Assembly (NCBI GenBank): GCA_900489925.1
Contig: UEHQ01000012.1
Span: 124,001-188,000 of the forward strand
DNA length: 64,000 nucleotides
Origin: Hyphomicrobiales bacterium
Lineage (GTDB): Bacteria; Pseudomonadota; Alphaproteobacteria; Rhizobiales; Rhizobiaceae
Direction: 5' to 3'
The translations under genes were made by a program, and so were the position numbers. Shown here piece by piece: positions 17,709 through 27,088 of the stretch. The notes below the pieces were generated by a model, which worked only from the letters and a program-made list of their open reading frames with translations, ran no database searches and had not been told where the DNA came from. Position 1 is the first letter of the stretch. The number at the start of each line of letters is the position of its first letter.

Positions 17709-17738
17709 TTGACCAGATTGAAATGTTATCGATAACAT
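17709..17738 (+). promoter_or_regulatory. Promoter with operator 3 (perfect palindrome) before the ribose-type ABC importer
   Basis: TTGACC (17709-17714) is followed after 17 nt by ATAACA (17732-17737). The perfect palindrome ATGTTATCGATAACAT occupies 17723-17738 and covers the -10. The sequence is identical to operator 2, so the importer should be co-regulated with the catabolic genes. Confidence 0.85.
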
Positions 17739-17771
17739 AACTGCGAGATCTCAGCTTCGGGAGGAGCGAAG

Positions 17772-19268
17772 GTGCAAGCAGGCAAATTGCTGGAGTTCCG
17801 GTCTATCACCAAGACCTTCGGCGGCACGCAGGCCCTATGCGATGTGTCCATCGATCTGCGCGAAGGAGAAATCCTCGCTCTGCTCGGCGAGAACGGCGCC
17901 GGAAAATCCACCCTGATCAAGACGCTCGCAGGCATCTACAAACCTGACGCCGGAGACATCCTGTTTCGTGGCGAGAGCTATCATCATCGCCCGCCGAAGC
18001 CCAATCAACGTCAGTCGGTCGCCTTCATCCACCAGGATCTCGGGCTTATCGAGTGGATGACAGTCGGCGAAAACATGGGCCTCGCGCAGGGATTTTCCAT
18101 GCGCCGCGGCTTGATTGACTGGGCCAGCACGCAGGATCGCGCCAGGGAAGCATTGAAGCTTGTCGGCTGCGACTTCGATCCGACGACAAGGGTCTCCCAG
18201 CTGACCCGCACGGAGAAATCGCTGGTCGCCATTGCCCGGGCGCTTGCCGTCGAAGCCGATGTTCTGGTTCTCGACGAGCCTACCGCGAGTTTGCCAGCCG
18301 ACGAGGTCGACCGCCTCTTTGATGCGATTCGCCCCCTCAAGGAACGCGGTGTCGGCATGATCTATGTCTCGCATCGCCTGGACGAAATCTTCCGAATTGC
18401 GGACCGCGTGGCTGTCCTGCGTGATGGAAGCATGGTTGGCCAGAAGCCTGTCAGCGAGACGACGCCGGAAGAGCTGGTCTCGCTCATTATAGGCCGCAGC
18501 GGCAGCAGTCTGTTTTCCAAGACGCCTGCCACGCCGGGTGCGCCGATCGTCAAGGTGCGTAACCTTGTCTGCTCTGGCACCAGCCCCGTTTCCTTCGACA
18601 TCCGCCAGGGCGAATTGCTTGGGCTGGCAGGGCTGCGCGGCGCAGGCCAGGAATTGATCGGCCGGGCGATGTTCGGTTGTGAGCCCTTTTCAGGCTCGAT
18701 CACGCTCGATGATGCAGTCCCCGATCTGTCGAGCCCCCGTGCGGCGATGGCGTCGGGCATTGGATTGATTGCGCGCGATCGCACGGAAGAATCGGTCGCC
18801 CTGTCGCTGTCGATCCGCGAGAACACCTACATGAACCCCGGCGCGATCGGCCGAAACCTCCTGTCCTTTCTGTCGCCCCGCAACGAGGCGGCAAATGCCC
18901 ATGACATCGGCCTCTCCGTCGGCCTGCGTCCCAATGATCCCGATCTGCCGGTAGAGGCCTTGTCCGGTGGAAACCAGCAAAAGGTGGTCGTCGGGCGTTG
19001 GCTGGCGACAGGCCGCAAACTGCTCGTCGCCGAGGATCCGACCGCCGGCGTCGACGTCGGTGCCCGTGCCGATATCTACCGGCTCATCTATCGCGCGCTC
19101 GACGCCGGCCTTGCCGTGATCGTCGTATCCACCGACTTCGAAGAAATCGCTCATATCTGCCACCGCGCGCTGATCTTTTCGCGCGGCAAAATTGTCGGCG
19201 AGCTTTCCGGCGACGCATTGACCACACAGGCGGTTATCACCGCCGCGTCTGCGTCCGAAGCCGCGTAA
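17772..19268 (+). CDS. Sugar ABC transporter ATP-binding protein, RbsA-type double ATPase
   Basis: A 498-aa protein with two ATPase domains. The first is complete: Walker A GENGAGKST at 39-47 and Walker B VLVLDEPTA. The second (from about 250) has the degenerate P-loop typical of this family (LAGLRGAGQE) but keeps LSGGNQQK and VAEDPTAGVD. GTG start behind GGGAGGAG. It powers the RbsC-type permease encoded 15 bp downstream. The operator at 17723 implies induction with the idonate genes, so the cargo is more likely an aldonate or ketoaldonate than ribose. Confidence 0.93.
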   Translation: MQAGKLLEFRSITKTFGGTQALCDVSIDLREGEILALLGENGAGKSTLIKTLAGIYKPDAGDILFRGESYHHRPPKPNQRQSVAFIHQDLGLIEWMTVGENMGLAQGFSMRRGLIDWASTQDRAREALKLVGCDFDPTTRVSQLTRTEKSLVAIARALAVEADVLVLDEPTASLPADEVDRLFDAIRPLKERGVGMIYVSHRLDEIFRIADRVAVLRDGSMVGQKPVSETTPEELVSLIIGRSGSSLFSKTPATPGAPIVKVRNLVCSGTSPVSFDIRQGELLGLAGLRGAGQELIGRAMFGCEPFSGSITLDDAVPDLSSPRAAMASGIGLIARDRTEESVALSLSIRENTYMNPGAIGRNLLSFLSPRNEAANAHDIGLSVGLRPNDPDLPVEALSGGNQQKVVVGRWLATGRKLLVAEDPTAGVDVGARADIYRLIYRALDAGLAVIVVSTDFEEIAHICHRALIFSRGKIVGELSGDALTTQAVITAASASEAA

Positions 19269-19283
19269 GCCCAGGAGGAACCC

Positions 19284-20324
19284 ATGCAATCCATCGAATC
19301 CACGGCGCTCGAGCCTACGAAAAGCGAAATGGCCGGCCTGTCGATCGGCCAGAAGATTGGGCGGTTGATCCCGGTCTATGGACTGGTGATCTTGACCGTC
19401 GGCCTCATTCTTCTGTTTTCGATCCTGCTTCCCGGGACGTTCCCGACGATCCTGAATGTCCGCTCAATCGTCTCTGACAAAGCGATCATCGCGCTCCTGT
19501 CGCTCGCGGCGATGATCCCGATGGCCTCCGGCCGCATCGATCTGACGGTGGGCTACGGCATCGTTCTCTGGCATATCCTCGCGATCAGCCTGCAGACTTC
19601 CTACGGCTTTCCCTGGCCCGTCGCTGTTCTGGTGGTCCTGACGCTCGGTGTGCTTACCGGCTTCCTCAACGGCCTGCTGGTCGAGGTCGCAAAGATCGAC
19701 AGTTTCATTGCAACGCTGGGTACCGGGACGGTGCTTTATGCTCTCGCACTCTGGCACACCGGCGGGCGCCAGGTGGTGGGCGTGCTCCCACAGGGCTTCT
19801 ACGCGCTGAACGGCACGATGGTATTTGGCCTGCCGATCACCGGCTTCTATGTGCTGGCGATCGCGCTCTGCATGTGGATCGTCCTCGAATACCTCCCGAT
19901 CGGCCGCTATCTCTATGCCATCGGCGCCAATCCCAAGGCCGCCGCTCTCAATGGCATTCCCGTCCGCAAGTTCGTCATCGGCGCCTTCGTCACTTCGGGT
20001 CTGCTCGCCGCGCTGACCGGCGTGCTTCTGGCCTCGAAGCTTCGGATCGGCCAGGCGAGCGTCGGCCTGGAGTATCTTCTGCCAGCGCTCGTCGGCGCCT
20101 TTCTTGGATCGACCACGATCAAGCCCGGTCGTGTCAACGTGTGGGGAACAATGATCGGCGTGATCATTCTCGCCGTCGGAATCTCGGGAATTCAGCAATT
20201 CGGCGGCTCGTTCTTTGTCGAGCCACTGTTTAACGGCGTCACGCTGCTCGTTGCCATCGGCATCGCAGGCTACGCCCAACGCAAGCGCGGCGCGGTGAGG
20301 AGGATCGCGCCGTTGCCGAAGTAA
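19284..20324 (+). CDS. Sugar ABC transporter permease, RbsC type
   Basis: A 346-aa integral membrane protein with about ten hydrophobic helices and the branched-chain/ribose permease signature (GRIDLTVGYG; YAIGANPKAAALNGIPV; GAFLGSTTIKPGRVNVWGT). The first 35 residues are cytoplasmic. It starts 15 bp after the RbsA-type gene and is followed by the binding-protein gene, a complete single-operon importer. Confidence 0.93.
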   Translation: MQSIESTALEPTKSEMAGLSIGQKIGRLIPVYGLVILTVGLILLFSILLPGTFPTILNVRSIVSDKAIIALLSLAAMIPMASGRIDLTVGYGIVLWHILAISLQTSYGFPWPVAVLVVLTLGVLTGFLNGLLVEVAKIDSFIATLGTGTVLYALALWHTGGRQVVGVLPQGFYALNGTMVFGLPITGFYVLAIALCMWIVLEYLPIGRYLYAIGANPKAAALNGIPVRKFVIGAFVTSGLLAALTGVLLASKLRIGQASVGLEYLLPALVGAFLGSTTIKPGRVNVWGTMIGVIILAVGISGIQQFGGSFFVEPLFNGVTLLVAIGIAGYAQRKRGAVRRIAPLPK

Positions 20325-20377
20325 CGCAAAAGCCGGCGAGCAAGCCGGATCCGATCAAAATCCAAAGGAGGATGGAC

Positions 20378-21475
20378 ATGAAGCGCAGAACGATCTTGCA
20401 GGCAACGGTCGCGGCCGTTGCGATGATGATGAGCATGCCGGCATTTGCCGATGCGATCGGCGATGCAAAGGCCGTGGTCGACAAATACGCATCGAAAGTC
20501 AGCGCCTGGGACGGTCCTACAAGCGGACCCAAGGCTTCAGCCGACAAGTCGATCGTCATCCTGGCCGCCGACATGAAGAACGGCGGCATCCTGGGTGTCG
20601 TCAACGGTATTCAGGAGGCCGCCTCGGCGATCGGCTGGAAGGTAACCGTTCTTGACGGCGCGGGCTCCATCGGCGGTCGCACCGCTGCCTTCGGCCAGGC
20701 GATGGCATTGAAGCCGAACGGCATCATCATCAACGGCTTTGACGCCATCGAACAGAAGCCGGCCATGGAACAGGCCAAGACCGCCGGAATTCCCATGGTC
20801 TCCTGGCACGCTGCCTCGAATGTCGGCCCTGTCCCGGACGTCGGCGTCTTTGCAAACGTCACGACCGATGCGATGGAAGTGTCGAAATCGGCTGCCGACT
20901 GGGCGTTCGCCGATGCTGGTGGCAAGCCGGGCGTCATCATCTTCACCGACAGCACCTATGCGATCGCGATCGCCAAGGCCGATCGCATGAAGAAGGAGAT
21001 CGAGGATCTCGGCGGCACCGTGCTCGAATATGTCGACACGCCGATTGCCGAGACGTCGCAGCGCATGCCCCAGCTCACCACCTCGCTTCTGCAGAAGTAC
21101 GGAGACAAGTGGACACACTCGCTTGCGATCAATGATCTGTATTACGACTTCATGGGCCCGTCGCTGGCTTCGGCTGGCATCGCTGGGGACGGCAAGCCTG
21201 TGAACGTTGCGGCGGGCGACGGCTCTGAAAGCGCCTACCAGCGTATTCGCGCGAAGCAGTTTCAGGCCGTCACCGTCGCCGAGCCACTGAACCTTCAGGG
21301 CTGGCAGCTGGTCGACGAATTGAACCGCGCCTTCGCCAAGGAAGCATGGTCCGGCTATGTGTCCCCGCTGCACGTCGTCACCAGCGCCAACGTCGAATTC
21401 GACGGCGGCCCGAAGAACAGCTTCGATCCCGATAACGGCTATCGCGACCAGTACAAGAAGATCTGGGGCAAATAA
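20378..21475 (+). CDS. Periplasmic sugar-binding protein, RbsB-like
   Basis: A 365-aa protein with a Sec signal peptide (MKRRTILQATVAAVAMMMSM, cleavage near PAFA/DA) and a type I periplasmic-binding fold (SIVILAADMKNGGILGVVNG; GIIINGFDAIEQKPAMEQA). The ATG at 20378 is preferred over the in-frame ATG at 20372 because AAAGGAGG then sits 6 nt upstream. Last core gene of the importer. Ligand inferred from the cluster as a sugar acid; sequence alone does not settle it. Confidence 0.92.
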   Translation: MKRRTILQATVAAVAMMMSMPAFADAIGDAKAVVDKYASKVSAWDGPTSGPKASADKSIVILAADMKNGGILGVVNGIQEAASAIGWKVTVLDGAGSIGGRTAAFGQAMALKPNGIIINGFDAIEQKPAMEQAKTAGIPMVSWHAASNVGPVPDVGVFANVTTDAMEVSKSAADWAFADAGGKPGVIIFTDSTYAIAIAKADRMKKEIEDLGGTVLEYVDTPIAETSQRMPQLTTSLLQKYGDKWTHSLAINDLYYDFMGPSLASAGIAGDGKPVNVAAGDGSESAYQRIRAKQFQAVTVAEPLNLQGWQLVDELNRAFAKEAWSGYVSPLHVVTSANVEFDGGPKNSFDPDNGYRDQYKKIWGK

Positions 21476-21481
21476 TCCCCA

Positions 21482-21511
21482 TTGCGGACGCGCCCTGACG
21501 CGCGTCCGCAA
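21482..21511 (+). other. GC-rich hairpin after the RbsB-like gene
   Basis: TTGCGGACGCG (21482-21492) pairs perfectly with CGCGTCCGCAA (21501-21511). It starts 7 nt after the stop codon and lacks a T-run. It is likely an mRNA-stabilising structure that favours high binding-protein expression, or a weak terminator before the small downstream gene. Confidence 0.55.
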
Positions 21512-21579
21512 ACAATCCTGAACCTGTGTTCCCTGTTTTTATCGTTCCGGCTTTCCAAAAGCCCTGGAAGTGAGACCAC

Positions 21580-21918
21580 ATGATCATTCGCTATGCTTTG
21601 TTTGAAGGCCAGATCCATCCAGGCAAGGAGGCCGAGTTTCGCAGTTTCGTGAAGGAGCGGCTGGTGCCCCTATGGACCCAGTTTCCCGGCGCCCAGGAAG
21701 TCCGCGTGCTTGACGGCCTCGAGCGGGATCCCGGCGCTCCTGTTTACGCGATGGCGCTGGCGATCCGTTATCCCGACATGGATGCGGTCAACGACGCACT
21801 CGCCTCGGATGTCCGGTTCCAAAGCCGCGACGTGACTGGCGAGTTACTCAAGATGTTCACCGGAAAGGTCCACCACCATGTGTTCGCCGCGAGCGAATAC
21901 GCGCCATCGAACCCGTGA
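21580..21918 (+). CDS. Small EthD/dimeric alpha-beta-barrel-like protein, function unknown
   Basis: A 112-aa protein opening with IIRYALFEGQIHPGKEAEFRS, a pattern of beta-strand plus long helix like ferredoxin-like dimeric barrel proteins (EthD, antibiotic-monooxygenase fold). No catalytic motif is evident beyond a C-terminal HHH run (VHHHVFA). It lies 104 bp after the importer's binding-protein gene in the same direction and before a convergent siderophore gene, so it is probably the last member of the ketoaldonate cluster. Function not recognised. Confidence 0.65.
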   Translation: MIIRYALFEGQIHPGKEAEFRSFVKERLVPLWTQFPGAQEVRVLDGLERDPGAPVYAMALAIRYPDMDAVNDALASDVRFQSRDVTGELLKMFTGKVHHHVFAASEYAPSNP

Positions 21919-21954
21919 GCGAGGAGCTGCCAGCCGCACGGGATATCTTGGGCG

Positions 21955-23955
21955 CTATTGCCCGCCGTGCCTGCGCGTCAGCAGCCATACGAGGTACGGA
22001 CCGCTGATCAAAGCTGCAAAGAGCCCGACCGGCACCTGATAGGGGTAGATGATGATCCGCGAGAGCCAGTCGGCGGCGATCAGAACGCCCGCGCCGATCA
22101 GGATGCTCGCCAACAACAGGTGGCCGGCTTTCTGAAAGCCGATCAACCGTGCGAGGTGCGGCGCAATCAGGCCGGTGAGGCTTAGCGGGCCGACAAGGAA
22201 GGACGCTATGGCAGTCATCACCGCGGCGATGACGGCAAGGATGAGCCGGCTAAGACCGACCGAAAGGCCGAGGCCACGGCTGGCACTGCCGCCAAGCGGC
22301 AAGATCGTCAGCCACCTCCCCAGCAAGGGGAGCGCCCCGGCGAGACCAACGGCAGAAATCACCGCTGTCCAGGCCTCAAAGGCGCCGGCTCGGCTGGTCG
22401 ATCCCGAGAGCCATGTCAGCAGGATATACCCCCGCATATCGCCCTGCGCGAGTACCATGGTGACGATCGCCATGGCAAAGGCCCCGATTGCTATTCCGGC
22501 TAGCAGCAGCCTTTCGGGTGCGAATTGGGTACGGCCAGCGATGGCAACCATCACCATGAACGTCACCAACGCTCCGAGTGCCATGGCAGTGAGCATGATG
22601 GCCGGTGACGGAAACCCGAAGAGGAATAGCGCCACGGTGAGCCCGGCACCGCCGCCGGCACTGACGCCCAGCACTTCCGGGCTCGCGATCGGATTGCCGG
22701 TCACTCGCTGCATGATAAAGCCTGCGGCGGCAAGCAACGCCCCGGCACCTCCGGCTGCAGCCGTGCGTGGCAGACGAAACGGAAGCAGGTCGGAAAACAG
22801 CGAACCCACTGCAAGGTGCCAGCCATCCTCGCCCGGCCCGATCGTCAGTGCTGCGGCAAGAAGCAACAGGACCAGCGCGCCGAGACCAACCAAGGCAACA
22901 AATGGTCGCTCCATACGACGAAATGCAGCGGCGGAGCGCGCCGTCACTGCGGCGACGGAGTGGACACGCGGCAGGAGGAACAACAGCAAGGGGCCGCCCA
23001 GTAGCGCGGTGGCGGCACCCGCAGGCGCAAGGTCGGAAAAGCCCGGCCCAAGCAGCTGCGTGACGCAATCGGTGAGAAACAATAGGCCAGCGCCCGTCAG
23101 CGGAGCGACAATCATCACTTGCCGGGTGGTCCGCGCCCCAACGAAGCGCGCGATCGCAGGTGCCGCGAGCCCGAGAAACCCGATGATCCCGACCTGTGCT
23201 GTGACCGAGGCCGAGAGCCAGACGCCGAGCGCCAATACCAGGAAGCGGGTGGTATGCAGTGCGACCCCTAGGCTTCTGGCTGCCCCGTCGTCCAGTGAGA
23301 GCACCGTCAAGGGCCTCATCAGCAACGTGGCCGCGAGCGCGCCGACTAGCAGGCGGGGACCAAGCGAAAGCACACCGCTCCAGTCCTGCTGGCTGAGCGA
23401 ACCCGCGCCCCATATATAGATCGACATCGCATATTCGCCGCGCGCGAGAACGACCGTGACACTCAGCGCCGAAGCAATCAGCGTCACGATCATGCCGGAA
23501 AGAGCGACCGTCACCGGATCGAGGCTGCGCCGCCAGCTGAGCGCTAGCACGATGGCCACCGCTACCAGTCCGCCGCCGAAGGCAACGAGTTCCCGCGAAA
23601 CGCCGAGAAGTAGTGGGGAGAAGCTCATGGCGATGGTCAGTGCCAGCTCCGCGCCGGAGGCAATGCCGAGTGTCGAGGCATCGGCGATCGGATTGCGCAG
23701 CACCCGTTGCAGCAGAGCTCCGGAAAGACCGAGCACAGCTCCCGCGATCAACGCCATCGCCGCGCGTGGCAACATGCTGTCCCATAAAAGAATTGAATCC
23801 AGCATGGCCGCATCGGCGGCATCGACGGGCACCTGAGGCCGCAACAGAACAAGCAGCGCGAACGCCATAACGCAGAGCACGGCGAACACCACGCCGTTCG
23901 CCGGAGCCAAGGGTGATATGGTACGGTTTAGCACGCGGTCAGCCGTTCCAGGCAC
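21955..23955 (-). CDS. fhuB: Iron-siderophore ABC transporter permease, double-domain FhuB type
   Basis: A 666-aa inner-membrane protein made of two FecCD-type permease halves (about 15-330 and 350-660), each with about ten helices and a conserved coupling motif (GALLQRVLRNPIADASTLGI in the first; FIMQRVTGNPIASPEVLGVS in the second). Internal duplication and length match FhuB, the hydroxamate-siderophore permease. Its start overlaps the binding-protein gene by 17 nt. No FhuC ATPase gene is adjacent on either side, so the ATPase must be supplied from elsewhere. Confidence 0.93.
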   Translation of the reverse strand: MPGTADRVLNRTISPLAPANGVVFAVLCVMAFALLVLLRPQVPVDAADAAMLDSILLWDSMLPRAAMALIAGAVLGLSGALLQRVLRNPIADASTLGIASGAELALTIAMSFSPLLLGVSRELVAFGGGLVAVAIVLALSWRRSLDPVTVALSGMIVTLIASALSVTVVLARGEYAMSIYIWGAGSLSQQDWSGVLSLGPRLLVGALAATLLMRPLTVLSLDDGAARSLGVALHTTRFLVLALGVWLSASVTAQVGIIGFLGLAAPAIARFVGARTTRQVMIVAPLTGAGLLFLTDCVTQLLGPGFSDLAPAGAATALLGGPLLLFLLPRVHSVAAVTARSAAAFRRMERPFVALVGLGALVLLLLAAALTIGPGEDGWHLAVGSLFSDLLPFRLPRTAAAGGAGALLAAAGFIMQRVTGNPIASPEVLGVSAGGGAGLTVALFLFGFPSPAIMLTAMALGALVTFMVMVAIAGRTQFAPERLLLAGIAIGAFAMAIVTMVLAQGDMRGYILLTWLSGSTSRAGAFEAWTAVISAVGLAGALPLLGRWLTILPLGGSASRGLGLSVGLSRLILAVIAAVMTAIASFLVGPLSLTGLIAPHLARLIGFQKAGHLLLASILIGAGVLIAADWLSRIIIYPYQVPVGLFAALISGPYLVWLLTRRHGGQ

Positions 23956-24823
23956 GTGTCAGCCCCTCCGCGAGAAGATCGGCAAACCGCATTGCTGCTG
24001 GCAAAGCACCGTAGGGATTGATCGAGCCCAAGGTCAGGACGCGTCCCTGACGCACCGCCGGCAGCGCGTTCCAGAATGCGCTGGTCTTGAGAGCTGCCAG
24101 CGCATCTTCGGGCTGCGGCGGGATCATCACGATCCAGGCCTCGGGAACGGAGGCAAGTGTCTCGATGCCGACAGGCGCCATGGCGGAATAGCTGGTGGCA
24201 CCCGACCAGGCATTCGCCAGTCCGACGCGCTTCAGGACTTCGCCGAACATGCTGTCGGCGCCGAACACCCTGTAATGCCGCGCATCGCCAAGATTGATCG
24301 GAATGACCGGTCGCCCGTCACCACCGGCAAAGACGGCGCGATATCGCTCAAGCTTTTCGGAAAGCGTGTCCCGCAACTGCTCGGCTGCGGGCAGCTTCAA
24401 CCTGTCCCCGATCGCAACCGTCACCGCTTCGGCTAACACAAAGGGACTTTTGTTCGGCTCATAGATCGCGTGGCTTTCCACCGGTGCGATCCGGCTCATC
24501 AGATTGTCGGCCCAGGCGTAGAAATTCGAGTTGAAGATTAGGTCCGGCCTTGCAAAGCGCATGGCTTCAAAGTTCGGCGTGCCCCGCAAGCCGAGATCGG
24601 CGACTGACCCAGGCACGTCAGGCTTTACCGCGACTTGGCGGAACTGCTGAAGCTCTGTCCCAGCCACAACATTCGCCCGGATTGCAAGCAGCGTTTCAAG
24701 CAACGCCCAGTCCAGCGTCGCCACCCGCGGCAACTGCTGTGCAGAAAAGACGGCAGGTGCGGCCAGCAAGGTGGCAGCGCCTGCGATAAAATGCCTTCGG
24801 GTTGAATACGTCACTGTTGTCAC
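23939..24823 (-). CDS. fhuD: Siderophore periplasmic binding protein, FhuD-like
   Basis: A 294-aa type III binding protein (RVATLDWALLETLLAI; RFARPDLIFNSNFY; GAPVGIE-like core APVGIETLASVPEAW). The N-terminus carries a Tat-like STRRHFIAGAATLLAAP signal, as in several FhuD proteins. GTG start. It should hand iron-hydroxamate to FhuB. It lies between the TonB-dependent receptor and fhuB in a receptor-fhuD-fhuB order. Confidence 0.9.
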   Translation of the reverse strand: MTTVTYSTRRHFIAGAATLLAAPAVFSAQQLPRVATLDWALLETLLAIRANVVAGTELQQFRQVAVKPDVPGSVADLGLRGTPNFEAMRFARPDLIFNSNFYAWADNLMSRIAPVESHAIYEPNKSPFVLAEAVTVAIGDRLKLPAAEQLRDTLSEKLERYRAVFAGGDGRPVIPINLGDARHYRVFGADSMFGEVLKRVGLANAWSGATSYSAMAPVGIETLASVPEAWIVMIPPQPEDALAALKTSAFWNALPAVRQGRVLTLGSINPYGALPAAMRFADLLAEGLTRAWNG

Positions 24824-24919
24824 AGGAGATAGCGGACCGTTCTAACGCGGTAGGACGCCGGGAGGAACAAGTCCTCCCGGTCGCGCAGCCAATTGCAAAA
24901 CTAAACCACCGCTGTCAAC

Positions 24920-27088
24920 TTACCATTTCTTGCTCAGCTTGAAGGTAACCGTCCGAGCGTCACCGTAACCGCAAACGCTGAGGCCACCGCAACCGGACAC
25001 ATATTCCTTGTCGAAGAGATTGCTGACGTTGAGCGATGCGACCCAATTTTCCTTTTCGTAGCGAATAGCCGCGTCGAATACTGCTGCGCCTGGCACCTTC
25101 CTGGTGTTCGCTTCATCGGCCCATGACCAGCCCTGATAGCGGACACCGGCTCCAAGGCTCATGCCTTCCAGGGCACCCGACGTCACAGCATAGTCGAGCC
25201 ACAGCGCGCTCGTCACCTTGGGGACGATATAGGGCGAGTTGCCCACCAATGAGGGGTTGGCCTGGTTCTCGGTGACTTCCATGTCGGTATAGGCAAACGA
25301 ACCGAGCATCTTCCAGTTATCATTGAGATTGATCTTGGCTTCCAGCTCAGCACCACGGGAGACAACCTCACCAAGCTGGCTCTGGCTGAAGTCCGCATAG
25401 GTGACCGTGTTGTTGTGCTTGGTGATGTGAAAGACCGACGCTGTGATCACACCATCAATGAATGTCGGCTCGTATTTGACGCCGCCTTCGAACTGATAGC
25501 CGTCCTCCGGCTTCAGGGCGCCGGAGATACCGGTTCCGATCTGCGGATTGAAGAAGCTCGCGACACTGACGTAAGGCGTCACGCCGTTATCGAATTCATA
25601 CGCCAAACCGGCACGTCCGCTGGCGGCCGCATCATTCGTGCTGTAGCTCGTCCCGACAACAGCATCGGCATCAGTGTTGACGAAGTCATAGCGTCCGTTG
25701 ACGGTCGCCACCCAGCCGCCGCCAAAGTGTATCTGGTCCTGGGCGTAGATGCCAAGCTGCTGCTGCGTGACAACCTGATCGAGCTGCACATCGTTTGCCG
25801 GCTGCGGCAAGCCATAGATCGGATCAACCGGGCTGATGGGCGTCGCCGCGGCGGGCCACGTCGGCCATTTCTGTACGTGATCCAGCTTGTAGTATTTGTA
25901 GTCGAAGCCCACCATGACGTTGTGGGTTGCGCCACCGAGATCGAACTCGTTCTCCGCCCGGTTATCCACGGAGACCGTATCCACCCTGGAGGTACCTTCG
26001 AAGCCGACGCGATAAAGCTCAGTCAGGGTCGCGTCGGTGTAACCATAGGGGTACGGCCCGATCTCATGCTTGTCCAGATGACCGTAGCGGAGGTCCTGCG
26101 ACACCTTCCAACCGTTATCGAACTCGTGCTCGAACTCGTAGCCAAGCATTTGCTGCGTATAGTTGCCGTCATCGATATCGGGCTCGCCAAGGAATGTCTT
26201 TCTGTCGATTTTTCCATAGGGCGCGTTCACAACCGTTCCCACGTAGGGGAGGAAGCCGTTGCTCGAATGCACCTGATCGAGCGCGCCAGCATAACCCCAA
26301 ACGGTGAGGCTCGTTGCGTCGTCCGGAGCGACAGTCAGCTGAGGCATGATGAAGCCACGCTTGTCGTGGGTGTAATCGACATAATTGTCGCCACCGGCAA
26401 CCTTGCCGGTGAGACGGTAGGTCATCGTGTCACTGGAACCGACCTTGTCGGAAATGTCGAAACCGGCGAATGCGTTGCCGTTCGAATTGATGCCAGTCTC
26501 GGCATAATAGAGCGGGTCATCCGTCGGGCGTTTGCGCACAAGGTTGACCACGCCGCCCGGATTGGCACCTCCGAGAAGAACCGAGGACGGCCCCTTGAGC
26601 ACTTCGACACGCTCAAGCATGAACGGATCGATCTGGAAACCGCCGAAGCCATAGCTGAACAGCGAGAGGTTATCCATGAAAACGCCGGTCTGCGTGGCGT
26701 TGAAACCGCGAATGTAGAACCAGTCCGTATCGCCGTCATTGCCATAAGGTTGAGCCACAACGCCCGGCGTGTAGAACAGCGCCTGGTCCACCTTGTTGGT
26801 AATGCCACGATCGTCCAGCTCCTGCCGCCCGATGACGGAGACGGATTGCGGAATTTCGTTCAGCGGAGTGTCGGTCTTCGAACCCGTCGTCGTCGCCTTG
26901 GCGACATAGCCTTTGACAGGGCCGGTCGCCGCTGCATCGGACGCGGCGGCATCCGCCCCTTGAACCACCACGGGCTGCAACTCCGTCGCCTCCTGCGCCA
27001 GCATGGAGGACGCATGTGCCAACCCGGCAACAGCCACCCCCGCCAACAGATTGGCCCTGAAAATGAAACCCTTGGTCCTGCTATGCAT
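24920..27088 (-). CDS. TonB-dependent siderophore receptor (FhuA/FoxA-like)
   Basis: A 722-aa outer-membrane receptor. A signal peptide (about 1-31) is followed by a TonB-box-like LQPVVVQG, the plug domain (NEIPQSVSVIGRQELDDRG; FYIRGFNATQTGVFMD; LLGGANPGGVVNLVRKRP) and a 22-strand barrel ending in the aromatic residue Trp (FKLSKKW), as outer-membrane proteins do. It imports ferric siderophore using TonB-ExbBD energy. It is followed by fhuD-fhuB, and the upstream AraC gene probably activates it. The ligand is likely a hydroxamate, inferred from FhuB/FhuD. GGGTAACGGC precedes the ATG. Confidence 0.93.
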   Translation of the reverse strand: MHSRTKGFIFRANLLAGVAVAGLAHASSMLAQEATELQPVVVQGADAAASDAAATGPVKGYVAKATTTGSKTDTPLNEIPQSVSVIGRQELDDRGITNKVDQALFYTPGVVAQPYGNDGDTDWFYIRGFNATQTGVFMDNLSLFSYGFGGFQIDPFMLERVEVLKGPSSVLLGGANPGGVVNLVRKRPTDDPLYYAETGINSNGNAFAGFDISDKVGSSDTMTYRLTGKVAGGDNYVDYTHDKRGFIMPQLTVAPDDATSLTVWGYAGALDQVHSSNGFLPYVGTVVNAPYGKIDRKTFLGEPDIDDGNYTQQMLGYEFEHEFDNGWKVSQDLRYGHLDKHEIGPYPYGYTDATLTELYRVGFEGTSRVDTVSVDNRAENEFDLGGATHNVMVGFDYKYYKLDHVQKWPTWPAAATPISPVDPIYGLPQPANDVQLDQVVTQQQLGIYAQDQIHFGGGWVATVNGRYDFVNTDADAVVGTSYSTNDAAASGRAGLAYEFDNGVTPYVSVASFFNPQIGTGISGALKPEDGYQFEGGVKYEPTFIDGVITASVFHITKHNNTVTYADFSQSQLGEVVSRGAELEAKINLNDNWKMLGSFAYTDMEVTENQANPSLVGNSPYIVPKVTSALWLDYAVTSGALEGMSLGAGVRYQGWSWADEANTRKVPGAAVFDAAIRYEKENWVASLNVSNLFDKEYVSGCGGLSVCGYGDARTVTFKLSKKW

